A stretch of 64,000 nucleotides of DNA from assembly GCF_023278565.1 (NCBI RefSeq), contig NC_064682.1, forward strand, positions 310,001-374,000, written 5' to 3'. The stretch's first letter is position 1; each line of letters begins with the position of its first letter. Position numbers and translations under genes: made by a program. Shown here piece by piece: positions 13,001 to 24,100 of the stretch. The notes below the pieces were generated by a model that made no database searches, was not told where the DNA came from, and saw only the letters and a program-made list of their open reading frames with translations. Source of the DNA: Colletotrichum lupini. Lineage: Eukaryota > Ascomycota > Sordariomycetes > Glomerellales > Glomerellaceae.

Positions 13001-14032
13001 TATACGTAATAGGGTTAAATACTTTAGATATCTTATTTTTTATAGCCTCTTAGTACCCTATTTTATATTTTTTAAATAGTTTCTTTTATAGCTTAATTAT
13101 AGTTAAGTAATTATTACTTATTAACGATCCTTTTTATTACTTAGTTAATTTTTTAAAATTAATAATCTCGTACTAAGAGCTAATATAAAAAAAGCCCTTT
13201 AATAGCCCTCTAAAGGATTCTTTTCTTTTTCCCTTAGATCTTCGTTTTTTTAGCCTTTTTTTAAGCTAATAATAACTTTAGCGGGAGGTTATAAGACTAT
13301 TTTAAAATAGCCGCTTTTTTTTTAAATTAATCTTTAAGATCCGTAATATTCTTAACTTAATATTATTAAAACTTCTAAATCCCCTCTTTTTTTATTAAAC
13401 CGTTTTTTATATTATATTCTTAAGTAATACTTAGGGAGTAGTTAAGGGAGCTATAAAGAGGTTATTTAAATCGTAAGCTTAAAGTTATACTTATAAAATC
13501 CTTATAATAATAAAATTTTTTATATACCGTAAATCTCTTAGCTTAATAACTCTTATAGGGTTACCTTTATTACTAAGTAAAAATATTTATATTTAAAGAT
13601 CCTTTTTTTTAATCGCGTAGTACTTTTTTATACCGTATTATTAAGCTCGTTTATTATACTAATTAATTAGGTAAGTAGTCGTTACGTAAGTATTTCTTTT
13701 TATTAATTTAATTAGTTAATTTTTAATTACGGGCTAATTATAAAAAAGTTATTTTAATAAAAAAGCTACTTAGGGTAATAATAAAAAGCTAGTTACTTAA
13801 GCGGTTTTATTAATTAACGTAGTTTAATATAATAAACGTCGACCTCTCGTAAGTAGTAAAGGGCTATAATTACTTAATTCCGTATAGTATTTAAAAATTA
13901 CCTCCTTTTTCGTTTATTTTTATAAAGTTAATTAGTATAAATCTCCTATTTTATATAGTATTAAGAGGTTATCTCTTTTACGTAGCGAGATACCTTACTA
14001 ATTTATAATAATAAAATTTAACTACTAATTAA

Positions 14033-14237
14033 TATTAATATCCTTATTATAAAGTAGTTAGTTCGAATTATAGTTAATAAAGAGATTAATTAAATTATAT
14101 AAATATCTGCGTAGTAAGTATAAAAAGGAGGTTCTAACCGTAGGTTAGGCTGGTTATAATAATCGTAAATAGGGCCCCTAATTAGCCCCTGCGTAGTCGG
14201 CTATATGCCGCGGTCGAATTGGACTTCCAATCCGACA
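14033..14237 (-). repeat. Copia copy 1 LTR, right
   Basis: A 205-bp partner of 6813-7017. The inner end is mutated (TATTAATATCC) and the outer end intact (CCGACA). Confidence 0.9.
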
Positions 14238-14242
14238 TAACC

Positions 14243-14759
14243 TTATAGATTGGATTTCAACTGTTATAAAGATAATCACACTAGTTTCGTTACTTAGCCG
14301 AGAGATAGACCCAGTGACTGTCCCCTCTCCTATTATGCTGCTGGGTCGGAAGCTCGCGATGCATTGTGGCAGGGTACCGGCTCCTAAAGGATCTTCGGTG
14401 CTCATCTGGTTTCTCCACAGACCATGAACAGAATAATCAGTTCTCTAAGAAGCCTGCCACCCTGTGTACTGGAAGCGAGAATAATATCACGATGTGATCT
14501 GCTATAGCCTATAAGTGAAAGACGCAGCTGTATGGGCAAATTTAGGTTGCTGCAACATGACGCTTTCGGGTCTACTGTTCTAAAAGAAGGAAGATGTGGT
14601 AGCTTCGAACTCAGTAGGTACATGAACAGCGCAGTCTAAGTATCATCAGAAATGCATACATGCTCGCGATCTAGCCCTCTTCATTAATATTTCCGAAGTC
14701 CTGCCTCCATCTCCGGAGCCGGTGCTGAAATTGCATGCTCAGATACGCCAGAACACCCC
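14243..14759. other. Intergenic, right flank of Copia copy 1
   Basis: No gene recognised. The overlapping minus-strand frames here have no known motif. The carboxylesterase stop codon lies just beyond. Confidence 0.5.
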
Positions 14760-16151
14760 TCAGAGAGGAGACTGAATGACCGGGTACTTGGGAAATGCAG
14801 GTGCGTAGACCTGAAATGTGATCAGTAAGATGTCTTATACAGGAAGTAAGATATTGCAGGATACGTACCGACTTGCAGCGAGCATTGAAATCGCCGGTCA
14901 ACCCCTGAATGGCAGACAACTCGTCTCCAGGGACTCCGAGCTTGACCAAAGGCCCGGACTGAGGTGACCCCTTGGCCCATCCAGGCCCGGCAGCCGGGTT
15001 CTTGATCCAGTCCACGAACCAACCATGGATGGAATCAGCCAACGCCTGCTGGGCCTCAGTTACGCCCGTAAGTGAATCGAAGCACTCGTTGCCTCCATGG
15101 AAGAAGGGCACCTCGGTTCCGTGTGTGGGTGCCGTGCCCGGAACCCCAACCACGTTGTCGTAAGCTCCGAAGAATCTATAGACCCAGGTGTCTTGCTTGG
15201 CACTGCGCAGGTCAAGCAGATAGTCGACGGCGCAGTTGAAACGGGAGTGAACCACGTGTTGAAAGTCGAGTTGAAGTCAGCTGTCTGGAAAGCGTACGAG
15301 TCGACACTGCGCAGGCACTCGACTTGGTTATCCCCTGCCTTCGGACAGCCAGCCTCAGCCGCTACGGCGTCGAGTCCTTGGTTGACTGGCGCGTATCCTG
15401 GTCCAGACATGGCATTCGCACTCATCTGCACTGCTCCCTTGAGCCACGAATCTGGGTGGTTCCAGAGGTAGTGATCGACTTGAACTGCTCCGGACGAGTG
15501 ACCGCCGAACACAATGTGATCGGGATTGCCTCCGAACGCATGGATGTTGTCACGGACCCAGTCAAGTGCCTTTTCGACGTCCAAAATACTGAAGTTTTGT
15601 GATTCCTCGGGAGACGTCTCGCTGAGCTCCGACGAGTGCGGCGAGGCAAAGATACTCTCGCGGGTATTGAAGTTGACGTATATCACACCGTTGCGGGCAA
15701 AGTTGGACCCTTGAAGTTGATGATTGCTGCTGGAACCAGTGACCATTGCGCCTCCGTACATGTATACGAACACAGGCAAGTTCTCGCCTGTCGAGGGTGC
15801 CCAGATGTTGAGGTTCAGGCAATTCTCATCTTGCTGGCTGTAGAGAGTGCCAGAAATCGCTTGAGGGCAAGTAGGACCATAGGAAGTTGCGATGACCGTC
15901 GTGTTGGACTTTGGCACATCTTGCGGCGTCCTCCATCGGTTTTCGCCAGCTGTTGTGGCAGCAAAGGGGATGCCTAGGAATACCGAGTTGCAACTTGCGT
16001 CATGGTACCCCTTGACCAGACCTTGGGATGTGCGGGCGTGAGGCGCAGATTGAGTTGCGTTGCTGCAAGTGCTTGCCAGGACCGAGGGCAACAAGCCAGA
16101 GAACAACATGGCAAGGGCCGCAACTGATGGCGACATGTCGTTGAAGTGCAT
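14760..16151 (-). pseudogene. Type B carboxylesterase/lipase, internal deletion with frameshift
   Basis: The minus-strand frame from the ATG at 16151 encodes a signal peptide (ALAMLFSGLLPSVLA) and an alpha/beta-hydrolase of the type B carboxylesterase family: FLGIPFA, DENCLNLNIWAP, YMYGGAM, FNTRESIFASPHSSEL, ALDWVRDNIHAFGGNPDHI and the nucleophile elbow GGHSSGA. It continues to STFNTWFTPV near 15240, where the family sequence jumps to another frame (FNCAVDYLLDL, then the catalytic-His region APTHGTEVPFFHGG). The second frame runs to 14869. A GTACGT..CAG intron (14811-14868) leads to a short last exon ending at 14760. About 100 residues expected between the two parts, including the region of the catalytic Glu, are missing from the DNA, so an intron cannot explain the shift. 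The result is an inactive allele or an assembly error at this point. Confidence 0.75.
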
Positions 16152-16786
16152 ATTGTGTCAATCGGCCAATACCTTCAAGATGTAGAGAACGTGAAATGCA
16201 TATGGACACGATGGGATTCCCGGAAGAAAAGGAGATGGCTATCCAGCACCGTTTTCTTCAAAGTGGATATTAATTACAAAATACGACCTCGAGACCTTGT
16301 CAACCCCACTGAAGACCGTTCTGGATTAGCCCATTACAACGGATTTTCGGTGATGTTGCAGCGATCTCCTATGGAGTTCAGCCCCAGGCACATTTATGCT
16401 TCTTTTCAAAGTTTGGATGAACTTCTCTTCCCCAGATTCTGATTTTTCCTCGTCCTAGAATGATATTTCCCAATAGGGCTGATGGTAATGAATTGTAGAC
16501 TTCCAAGCATCCTCACATTCAACTGAGTTGAGGGAGCAGGGGGAGGACGAGTTTACGTAAATCGCCATAAGCACCGTCAGCAAACCCCCTGGCATTACGG
16601 GTAACTTGCCAAAACGGGGAGAGGTGAGCGAGCAAAAAATATGACTGGCTTTTCAAAAATATTATCAGCTCATGGCCTCAATGGTCCGGTTCTTCTCGTC
16701 TTTCTCAAGCAGCCAAGTTTCTCTACTTTGTCGCAGTGATTTTGCGGCGAGTAACTGGCGTTTCTCTCCTTGTTGACAGGCAGTGA
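16152..16786. other. Intergenic
   Basis: This lies upstream of the carboxylesterase and downstream of the agmatinase gene. No convincing frame is present, and the plus-strand frame at 16146-16442 has no known motif. Confidence 0.5.
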
Positions 16787-18327
16787 CTACAACTCGTCTT
16801 TCTCGTTTCTGGGCGGATCAAAACTCTTCTTCTTCGTCATGCCAGCCAGGATGTCGACAATCAAGTCAGCGGCAGCGACGGAAGTTGTCTCGGCCACAGA
16901 GTCATAAGGCGGGCTGACTTCGACGACATCAGCACCAACCAGGTTGAGTCCTTCAAGACCCTTGAGGAATCGCTTCAACTCTCTCGTTGTCCAGCCGCCT
17001 GACTCTGGCGTTCCAGTAGCTGGAGCAATGCTCGGATCGAGGACTGTAGCGTTGTTAGTCAAACATTCGTCATGATGGGGCGGTCCCAACTTGCCATCAA
17101 TGTCGATGGAAAGATACACTGGCGTATTGCCAACTGCGTCTCTGACTTTCTTGACGATGCCACTCATGCCAATATCGTCAATCTCATGAGCTTCAATTAT
17201 GGTGAATCCGACAACATCTCTGTCAATTTCATAGTCTTTCGGGCTCTGCACTATGTCAGATAAGTTGATCACTGTAAAACTAATGAGTCGCTACTCACGA
17301 AGAGCTTGGTCCTCAGACCGCCATGAACGCTGGTGCCCTTGCTGATACACCCTTCTCGGCTCGCATGCCAGAAGAAGGTTCCATGGGTGATGGCAGACTG
17401 GTTCGAAACGATTCCCGTATAGCCTTCATAAGGATCCCATCTGCGCATGAGTGTTGTTAGTGGCTGATGACTTAAGCCAGTAGCGCTGAATGTGAGGAGT
17501 CTTACGTGTCAAGGTGCGAATCGAGATGAATGACGGAGATGGGACCATAAACTGTCTTCAGACTGCGAAGAATTGGCAAGACTATAGAGTGATCTCCTCC
17601 AAGGCTGATGATGCGGGGATGTTCCCATTCATCTAGAATGTAGGTTAGCGGTTGTGACTACTTTGCATGTCTGTTGTTGCCAACATCAGTGGACTTACTC
17701 TGATCGGTGGTCGGATGATAGAGAATCTGTCGATACGCCTGTTCCATCTGCTTAAACGCATGGCTGGCATCAAATGGCGTGATGGGCACGTCTCCACAGT
17801 CGATCTTTCACCGCGGCATTGTGTTAGTGCTACGTGATCCATGAAGATGTTCAGTTAGATAAGCCCTCACAATTTCCAGCCCCTGTTCGTAGGGGTCAAC
17901 CTCCCACACGGTGTTATAACTACGCCCTTTCTTCTCCCTGGACGATCCAGCCCGAATACCTCTCGGGCCGAAGCGAGCGCCTGGACGGTAGGAAGTAGAG
18001 GTGTCATAAGGAAAGCCCAGAACGGCAATGTCTAGAGGCTGGACTCGGGGTCAGATGAAACCTCACATGGCATTTGAGCTGCACATAATATACCTTATTA
18101 TGCGACTCCGCTAAACAACGTTGCCATTCCAAGTGCGCAAATGTCACAGGCTGGGAAAAGGGCAGATCTTTGTCCAGATCTGGGGAGAAGCTTAGCTGAG
18201 AACCTTGCAAACAGCCGCCGAGACAGCTGAACATACCTTCAAGGGGATATTGATAGTTCGGGCCAACATTTAGGGCAGCTGCAAGGTCAGCACCCGCGCA
18301 GAGTAGGATTGCATCTGCAAGACGCAT
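16787..18327 (-). CDS. Agmatinase-type ureohydrolase (arginase/agmatinase family), probably secretory
   Basis: Eight exons: 18327-18237, 18179-18094, 18038-17871, 17804-17699, 17632-17506, 17440-17299, 17245-17095 and 17043-16787. All join in phase and give 375 residues. The metal-binding motifs of the binuclear manganese ureohydrolases are present: [18 protein letters not shown], and [22 protein letters not shown] (split by the last intron). [19 protein letters not shown] and [13 protein letters not shown] also match fungal agmatinases. The N-terminus is hydrophobic ([15 protein letters not shown]), suggesting entry to the secretory pathway, as in the fungal secreted or vacuolar agmatinase group. 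Agmatinase cleaves agmatine to putrescine and urea, but related enzymes use other guanidino substrates and the substrate here is unproven. The last intron (17044-17094) uses a GC donor (GCAAGT) with branch GACTAAC. The gene is divergent from an amino-acid permease, suggesting joint use in nitrogen acquisition. Confidence 0.9.
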
Positions 18328-18951
18328 AGTGAACGTGAGTATTGGTTTTCTTGGCTTGAATGTTTCGCAATAGATCTGGCTTTGGTGGGTGACATTTTTG
18401 TATGATGCTCATCGTATGATTTGCTTAAATAATATCCGACAAGGCGCGCATGTTCAGATGACGACCGTAGTGAGGAGAACCAACGCCGATTCGAGGCCGA
18501 TAGGTTCAAGCCTTGGTGCACCTATCAGACGATTAGAGTTAATCAAAGGCAAGAGACTCCGACGGCTCCAACGGCCGGGAATAGGGCCCCCACATCGGTT
18601 AAGCCGACTCCTGGAAGTCGACTCCGATATCTTTGGGGATGTTTCACGCGCTATCATGGGCTAAGGCGCGCCTTTAGATAAGAGGTTGGCTTATCTCTTT
18701 GAGCTAGACAAATGAGTCGCGAATATCTTCAAAGTATGGTGAATCCAATATCTACAAGGTTCTTTGAGTATAAATATAAATGTAGCCGGGAGGTAACATG
18801 TCAAGTTGTTTGATGGTAGTCAGAGACTCAAGGTGAAGCTTTTCGGGAAAGCTTGTTCAATGAACCCTATCAACATCCCTGTCTCCGAACTTCTGCATCA
18901 TTAACTCTCGAGCCGTCGCACTCTCCTTGTTGCGAACATCTGCAAGCAAAT
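18328..18951. promoter_or_regulatory. Divergent promoter region, agmatinase / amino-acid permease
   Basis: This roughly 620-base region lies between the two divergent starts. A TATA-like run (TATAAATATAAA) at 18769-18780 faces the permease. No regulator sites could be assigned with confidence. Confidence 0.5.
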
Positions 18952-20598
18952 ATGATGGGAACAAAGACAGAAGGCGACAGCGACAACAAGGTCGGAGGCC
19001 ATGTTGCAGCATCATCTCATCCGGAATCCATTGAAGCTACGGAAACGGCGGAACTCTCGACCAAGCGCGGCCTCTCTGCCCGACATGCACAATTCATCGC
19101 TCTTGGTGGAACTATCGGCACTGGACTCTTTGTCGGTTCCGGCAGCACCCTCGCCCGTGGCGGACCGGCCTTCCTCGTTGGCAGTTATGTCGTTATGTCA
19201 GCCCTGATCTACATGGTCTTGACTGCAGTCATTGAGATCTCGACGTACCTTCCGCTGCCAGGCGGCACCATGAACTACTACGGCAGCCGATATGTCTCGC
19301 GAAGTCTCGGTTTCATGATGGGATGGCTCTACTTCTACTCTTTTGCAATCTTCGTCCCCTTCGAGCTCACGGCATCAGCCTTGGTCATTGAGTACTGGAA
19401 TCCGAATGTCAACAACGCCGTCTGGATCACAATCATGTTGGTAATGGTTGTCGGCCTCAACCTTCTACCTGTGAAGTTCTACGGCGAAACGGAGTTTTGG
19501 TTCGCTGGACTGAAAGTCCTGACCATTGTTGGTCTGTTGATCCTCTCAATCGTTCTGTTCTTCGGCGGCGGTCCATCCCACGAGCGACTTTATTTCCGGT
19601 ACTGGAAGGACCCCGGCGCTACCAAAGAGCTGACCGTTCAAGGAGACGCCGGCAGATTCGTGGCCGCATTATCAACTCTCCTCAGCAGCGTGCTTCCATT
19701 CACTTTTTCGCCCGAAATGGTTGTGGTCACTGCCGGAGAAGTTCAGTCTCCTCGCAGAAACCTGCCAAAAATCGCCCGCAACTTCTTCTGGCGATTGATT
19801 GTCTTTTACATTGGTGGTACCATTGCCATCTCGGTCATCTGCCCGTCCAACGCACCGGCCCTTACTAGCGGAAGCTCTGGAGCCGCGGCTTCTCCCTGGG
19901 TTGTGGGAATCAAGAACGCTGGAATCAAAGGACTCGATAGCGTAATCAACGCCGTCGTGGTTACGGCCGCCTGGTCCGCCGGCAACTCGTTCCTCTATCT
20001 GGCAAGCCGATCTCTGTACTCAATGGCCTGTGAAGGCAGCGCCCCGCGGATCTTCAAGCGATGCACCAAGCAAGGAGTTCCCATCTACGCCGTCATAGCC
20101 AGCTCGTTATTCTCGCTTCTGGCTTACATGAACGTCAACTCCAACGCAGCAGACGTTTTCAACTGGCTGCTAAATCTCGTCAACACTGGAGGTTTCATCT
20201 CCTGGGTCTGTTGCGGAATCATCTACATCCGCTTCCGAAAGGCCTGCGACGTTCAGAATTTACCGAAATCAGCTCTTGTCGCACGATCCTTTTTGCAGCC
20301 TGTTGGGTCATACATCTCGCTAATTATGTTCGGACTTCTGTGTCTTCTCAACGGTTTCACTGTCTTCTTCCCATCTCGCTGGTCCGTGGCAGACTTTCTC
20401 TCTGCGTACATCGGACTGCCTTTGTTTATCGTTATCTACTTTGTCCATCGATTTCTACATCGCGCAGATTCCTGGGCCATCTCCTCTCATGAGGTGGACC
20501 TCAAGACTGGACTCGCAGAGTTGGAGGCAGAAGAGTCATTGGAGGAGCCCAAGGAAGGGTTGCGAGCGCGGTTCAAGCGCCATGTAGGTCGATCTTAG
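18952..20598 (+). CDS. YAT-family amino-acid permease
   Basis: A single-exon frame of 548 residues from MMGTKTEG at 18952. An in-frame ATG at 18853 would add 33 residues, but the inner ATG has the better context (A at -3) and gives the usual family length. The hydrophilic N-terminus is followed by the hallmark GLSARHAQFIALGGTIGTGLFVG-type opening of fungal amino-acid/polyamine/choline permeases. About twelve membrane segments follow, with MMGWLYFYSFAIFVPFELTA, FTFSPEMVVVTAGEVQSPRRNLPKI, SAGNSFLYLASRSLYSMA and FNWLLNLVNTGGFISWVC, and a charged cytosolic C-terminus. It probably performs proton-coupled amino-acid uptake at the plasma membrane. Specificity cannot be read from sequence. The divergent arrangement with an agmatinase suggests basic amino acids or related guanidino compounds as candidates. 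The frame is intact and unmutated. Confidence 0.93.
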   Translation: MMGTKTEGDSDNKVGGHVAASSHPESIEATETAELSTKRGLSARHAQFIALGGTIGTGLFVGSGSTLARGGPAFLVGSYVVMSALIYMVLTAVIEISTYLPLPGGTMNYYGSRYVSRSLGFMMGWLYFYSFAIFVPFELTASALVIEYWNPNVNNAVWITIMLVMVVGLNLLPVKFYGETEFWFAGLKVLTIVGLLILSIVLFFGGGPSHERLYFRYWKDPGATKELTVQGDAGRFVAALSTLLSSVLPFTFSPEMVVVTAGEVQSPRRNLPKIARNFFWRLIVFYIGGTIAISVICPSNAPALTSGSSGAAASPWVVGIKNAGIKGLDSVINAVVVTAAWSAGNSFLYLASRSLYSMACEGSAPRIFKRCTKQGVPIYAVIASSLFSLLAYMNVNSNAADVFNWLLNLVNTGGFISWVCCGIIYIRFRKACDVQNLPKSALVARSFLQPVGSYISLIMFGLLCLLNGFTVFFPSRWSVADFLSAYIGLPLFIVIYFVHRFLHRADSWAISSHEVDLKTGLAELEAEESLEEPKEGLRARFKRHVGRS

Positions 20599-20838
20599 GA
20601 TGATGACAGATGTAGGAGTGATAGGGCGTCGCAGTCTCCTGCCCGACTCCGATAGGCGGCTAAGTCTAAGAGGCTTAACAGTCATAATGATTTAGGTACT
20701 TGATAAGACACTGTGTAATTTGAGATTGAGAATGAATGATATTAGACAAGTTTCTCGGCTTCAGTACATTAAATAGCCACCATCTTCCCATTCCAGTCCC
20801 TTTTACCTACCTTAGCCTCGCTACTAAACTGAACTACC
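20599..20838. other. Intergenic, promoter of ketopantoate-reductase-like gene
   Basis: A short region between the permease stop and the next ATG. Nothing else is seen. Confidence 0.4.
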
Positions 20839-20980
20839 ATGATACAACAAGCCAAAGTCCTCATAGTAGGCTGCGGTTCTATAGGAACCATGTGTGCGTT
20901 TGCTCTTCAGAAGTCCGGAGACGCCGAGGTCACTACTATTCTCCGGTCCAATTATAATCTAGTCCAGACCCAAGGCTATC

Positions 20981-21185
20981 TATCGGATTAGAAGTCTAAT
21001 TCGACCGCGGCATACAGCCGACTGCGCAGGGGCTAATTAGGGGCCCTATTTACGATTATTATAACTAGCCTAACCTATAATTAGAACCTCCTTTTTATAC
21101 TTACTACGCAAATATTTATATAATTTAATTAATCTCTTCGTTAACTATAGTTTAAACTAACTACTTTATAATAAGGATATTAATA
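20981..21185 (+). repeat. Copia copy 2 LTR, left (5')
   Basis: 205 bp. Both ends are mutated (outer TATCGG for TGTCGG, inner TTAATA). It supplies the stop (GGATTAG) that ends the interrupted host frame. Confidence 0.9.
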
Positions 21186-24100
21186 CTAATTAGTAATTAA
21201 ATTCTATTATTATAAATTAGTAAAGTATCTCGCTATATAAAAAAGACGACCTCTTAATATTATATAGGATAAGAGATTTATATTAATTAACCTTATAAAA
21301 GTAAACAAAAAGGAGGCGATTTTTAAATACCGTACGGAATTAAGTAATTATAACCCTTTATTACTTACGAGAGGTCGACGTTTATTATATTAAACTACGT
21401 TAATTAATAAAACTATTTAAGTAACTAGCTTTTTACTATTACCCTAAATAGCTTTTTTATTAAACGACTTTTTTATAGCCGGCCTATAATTAGAAATTAA
21501 TTAGTTAAATTAGTAAAAAGAAATACTTATATAACGACTATTTACCTAATTAATTAGCGTAACGAACGAGCTTAATAACATAATATAAAAAAGTATTACG
21601 CGATTAAAAAAGGGGATCTCTAAATATAAATATTCTTATTTAATAATAAAAGTAACCCTATAAGAGTTATTAAACTAAGAGATTTATAATATATAAAAAA
21701 GTTTATTATTATAAAGATTTTATAAGTACGACTTTAAGCTTACGATCTAAATAACCTCTTCGTAGTTCTCTTAACTACTCTTTAAGTATTATTTAAAAAT
21801 ATAATATAAGGGACGGTTTAATAAGGGAAGAGGGGATTTAAAAGTTATAATAATATTAAGTTAAGAGTATTACGGATCTCGGAGATTAATTTAAAAAAAA
21901 GGTAGCTATTCTAAAATAGTCTTATAACCTCCCGCTGGAATTATTATTAACTTAAAAAAAAGCTAAAAAAACGAAGATTTAAGGGGAAAAAAATCCTCTA
22001 AAGGGCTACTAAAAGGGCTTCTTTTTATATTAGCTCTTAGTGCGAGATTATTAATTTTAAAAATTTAACTAAATAATAAAAAGGATTATTAATAAATAAT
22101 AATTACTTAACTATAATTAAATTATAAAAAAGACTATTTAAAAGATATAAAATAGAATATTAAGAGGCTATAAAAAATAAAATCTTTAAAGTATTTAACC
22201 TTACTACGTATAAGTAATAAGTAAGTATTTTTAATAAGTCCTTAAGATTTATAATTTTATAAAAAAGAGGGCTTAACTTCGTTAACTATACTTAACGGCC
22301 TATACGGTTCTTAATAGCTTATATAGCTCCTTTACGAGCCGCTTAGTATCTATTTTTAACTATTTTTATAAAATACTACCCTAAAAGAAATAAGTTAAAG
22401 AAAGAAGTTATTTAGAGATTATAAAAAATACGAGGCTTAAGAGGTTAGAAATATATAAAATAGCGGAAATTAGTAATTAATAAAGATCCCGAGACTAATT
22501 ACTATATCTTTTTATAATAATATAAACGTCTATTATTATTATTATAAAAGAGAACTATTAAAACCTACCCTTTTATATTAAATAAAAAGGACGATCTTAG
22601 TAAGTATAATAGTTAGTAATTTAGAAAAGTAATAGTAATTATTAAAAATAATAAAAATAAGAGTAGTAGCGAGACGGTAAGAGGAAGTAAGAATCTCTTA
22701 GATTTTAATAAATTCGTTAAGTAATAAAAGTACGGATTTATTATAATTAGTGCGTAGATTAAATATATTCTTATTAAAATTAAATACGTTAGTAATTACT
22801 AATACGGGTATAAGCTAGAGCACGACCCTTAATAAGTTAGGGTAAAAAGAAAAAGGACGAAACCTAATCCTAAATAGAATCCTAATCTTTTATAAATAAG
22901 TAAATATTAACCCGGATTATTAAGGGATATAGATATATAGAATTGCGGATTAGTTTAATAATAAGTAAATTAACGTAGTATTAATCTATTTAACTAAGGT
23001 TTATAAGAAAAAGGGGCTATAGGGGTAACCCCTATTTTATAAAATTATAAACGACCTTAGTTATTAACTAGATAAATAGTTCGTAAGCATAAGCTTAGGA
23101 ATTATAAAAGTAGTTAATAAATTCTTTTACGAGCGAGGGGTATTATTAGTATAATTATAATTATAAAAGCTATATAAAATATTAGTAATAATAATTATAA
23201 AGGAGGAATTCGTATTATAGAACTAGGTATAGGTTAATAGAGCGTATAATTATTTTAACGAATTTAAAAAAAGGGTAAACGACCTAGATTTCCTCCCTAT
23301 AATTACTAACGAAAATTTATTATCGCAAAAAGATATATTAAAGTAAAATATAGTACTAAAAATATAATAATTAATAATTCTACCTATTTCGATCTATAAC
23401 TTATTATTATTATTAATACGAAATTCGGCGCTAATTAGTTAATAAGAAAGGAGGTAAACGACCTAAAGTTATTAATAATACGTAGTAACGTAGGGATCGT
23501 ATATAAATACTAAAAATCTAGTAATAAATACGAGGTAATTTATAAACCTTAAAAAGATCTTCCTAAAAGAGAAATTATATTTTAGGGGGAAGTATAAAGT
23601 TTTATAAAAAACCCTAATAATATTTTATAATTATTATAAAAAAGTCGGAATTAGGGAATATTAATATTATTTAGTAATTAATATCGTATTTATAAGTAAA
23701 GCTTTTAATTACTATTACGAAGCGGTACGTAATCTCGATTAAAACGACTTTTTTAATATAATTAACGTAATCTAAAGCCGCTTCGAGACTTATAATAAGA
23801 ACTTAGAGCTTTTATTTAAGTTATAAGCGATTTTTTTTATATTTATAACTAAGATAATAGAGGGTAAATTATAAGTAGAGATTTTTAAAAAGCTTATTAA
23901 TCGAATCGATAAGCTAGTAAAAACTTAGCTAAATAAAGGGATAAATAAGTAAAAAGTCGGATATTTTTATACCGTAATTTAGTATATACTAAAAGTAAAA
24001 ATAACCCTATACTAATTACTTAAAAACTACGAGATACTTTATTTAAAGCTAAGATCTAGTTTTAATATTAAAATAAGAATACTATACTAAACCTATTTCT

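Larger units (their letters stand above)
6813..14237 (-). mobile_element. Ty1/Copia LTR retrotransposon, copy 1 (7,425 bp, RIP-inactivated)
   Basis: Two 205-bp LTRs (6813-7017 and 14033-14237) enclose an internal region homologous to the other three copies. The coding strand is minus, as judged from alignment with the copy at 50685-57535, which keeps readable Copia domains. The flanks are CAACC (6808-6812) and TAACC (14238-14242), a 5-bp target duplication with one C-to-T change at a CpA. The interior almost lacks CA/TG, is rich in TA, keeps CG, and has no long frame on either strand. It sits between the convergent EthD and carboxylesterase genes and disrupts no recognisable frame. Confidence 0.93.
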
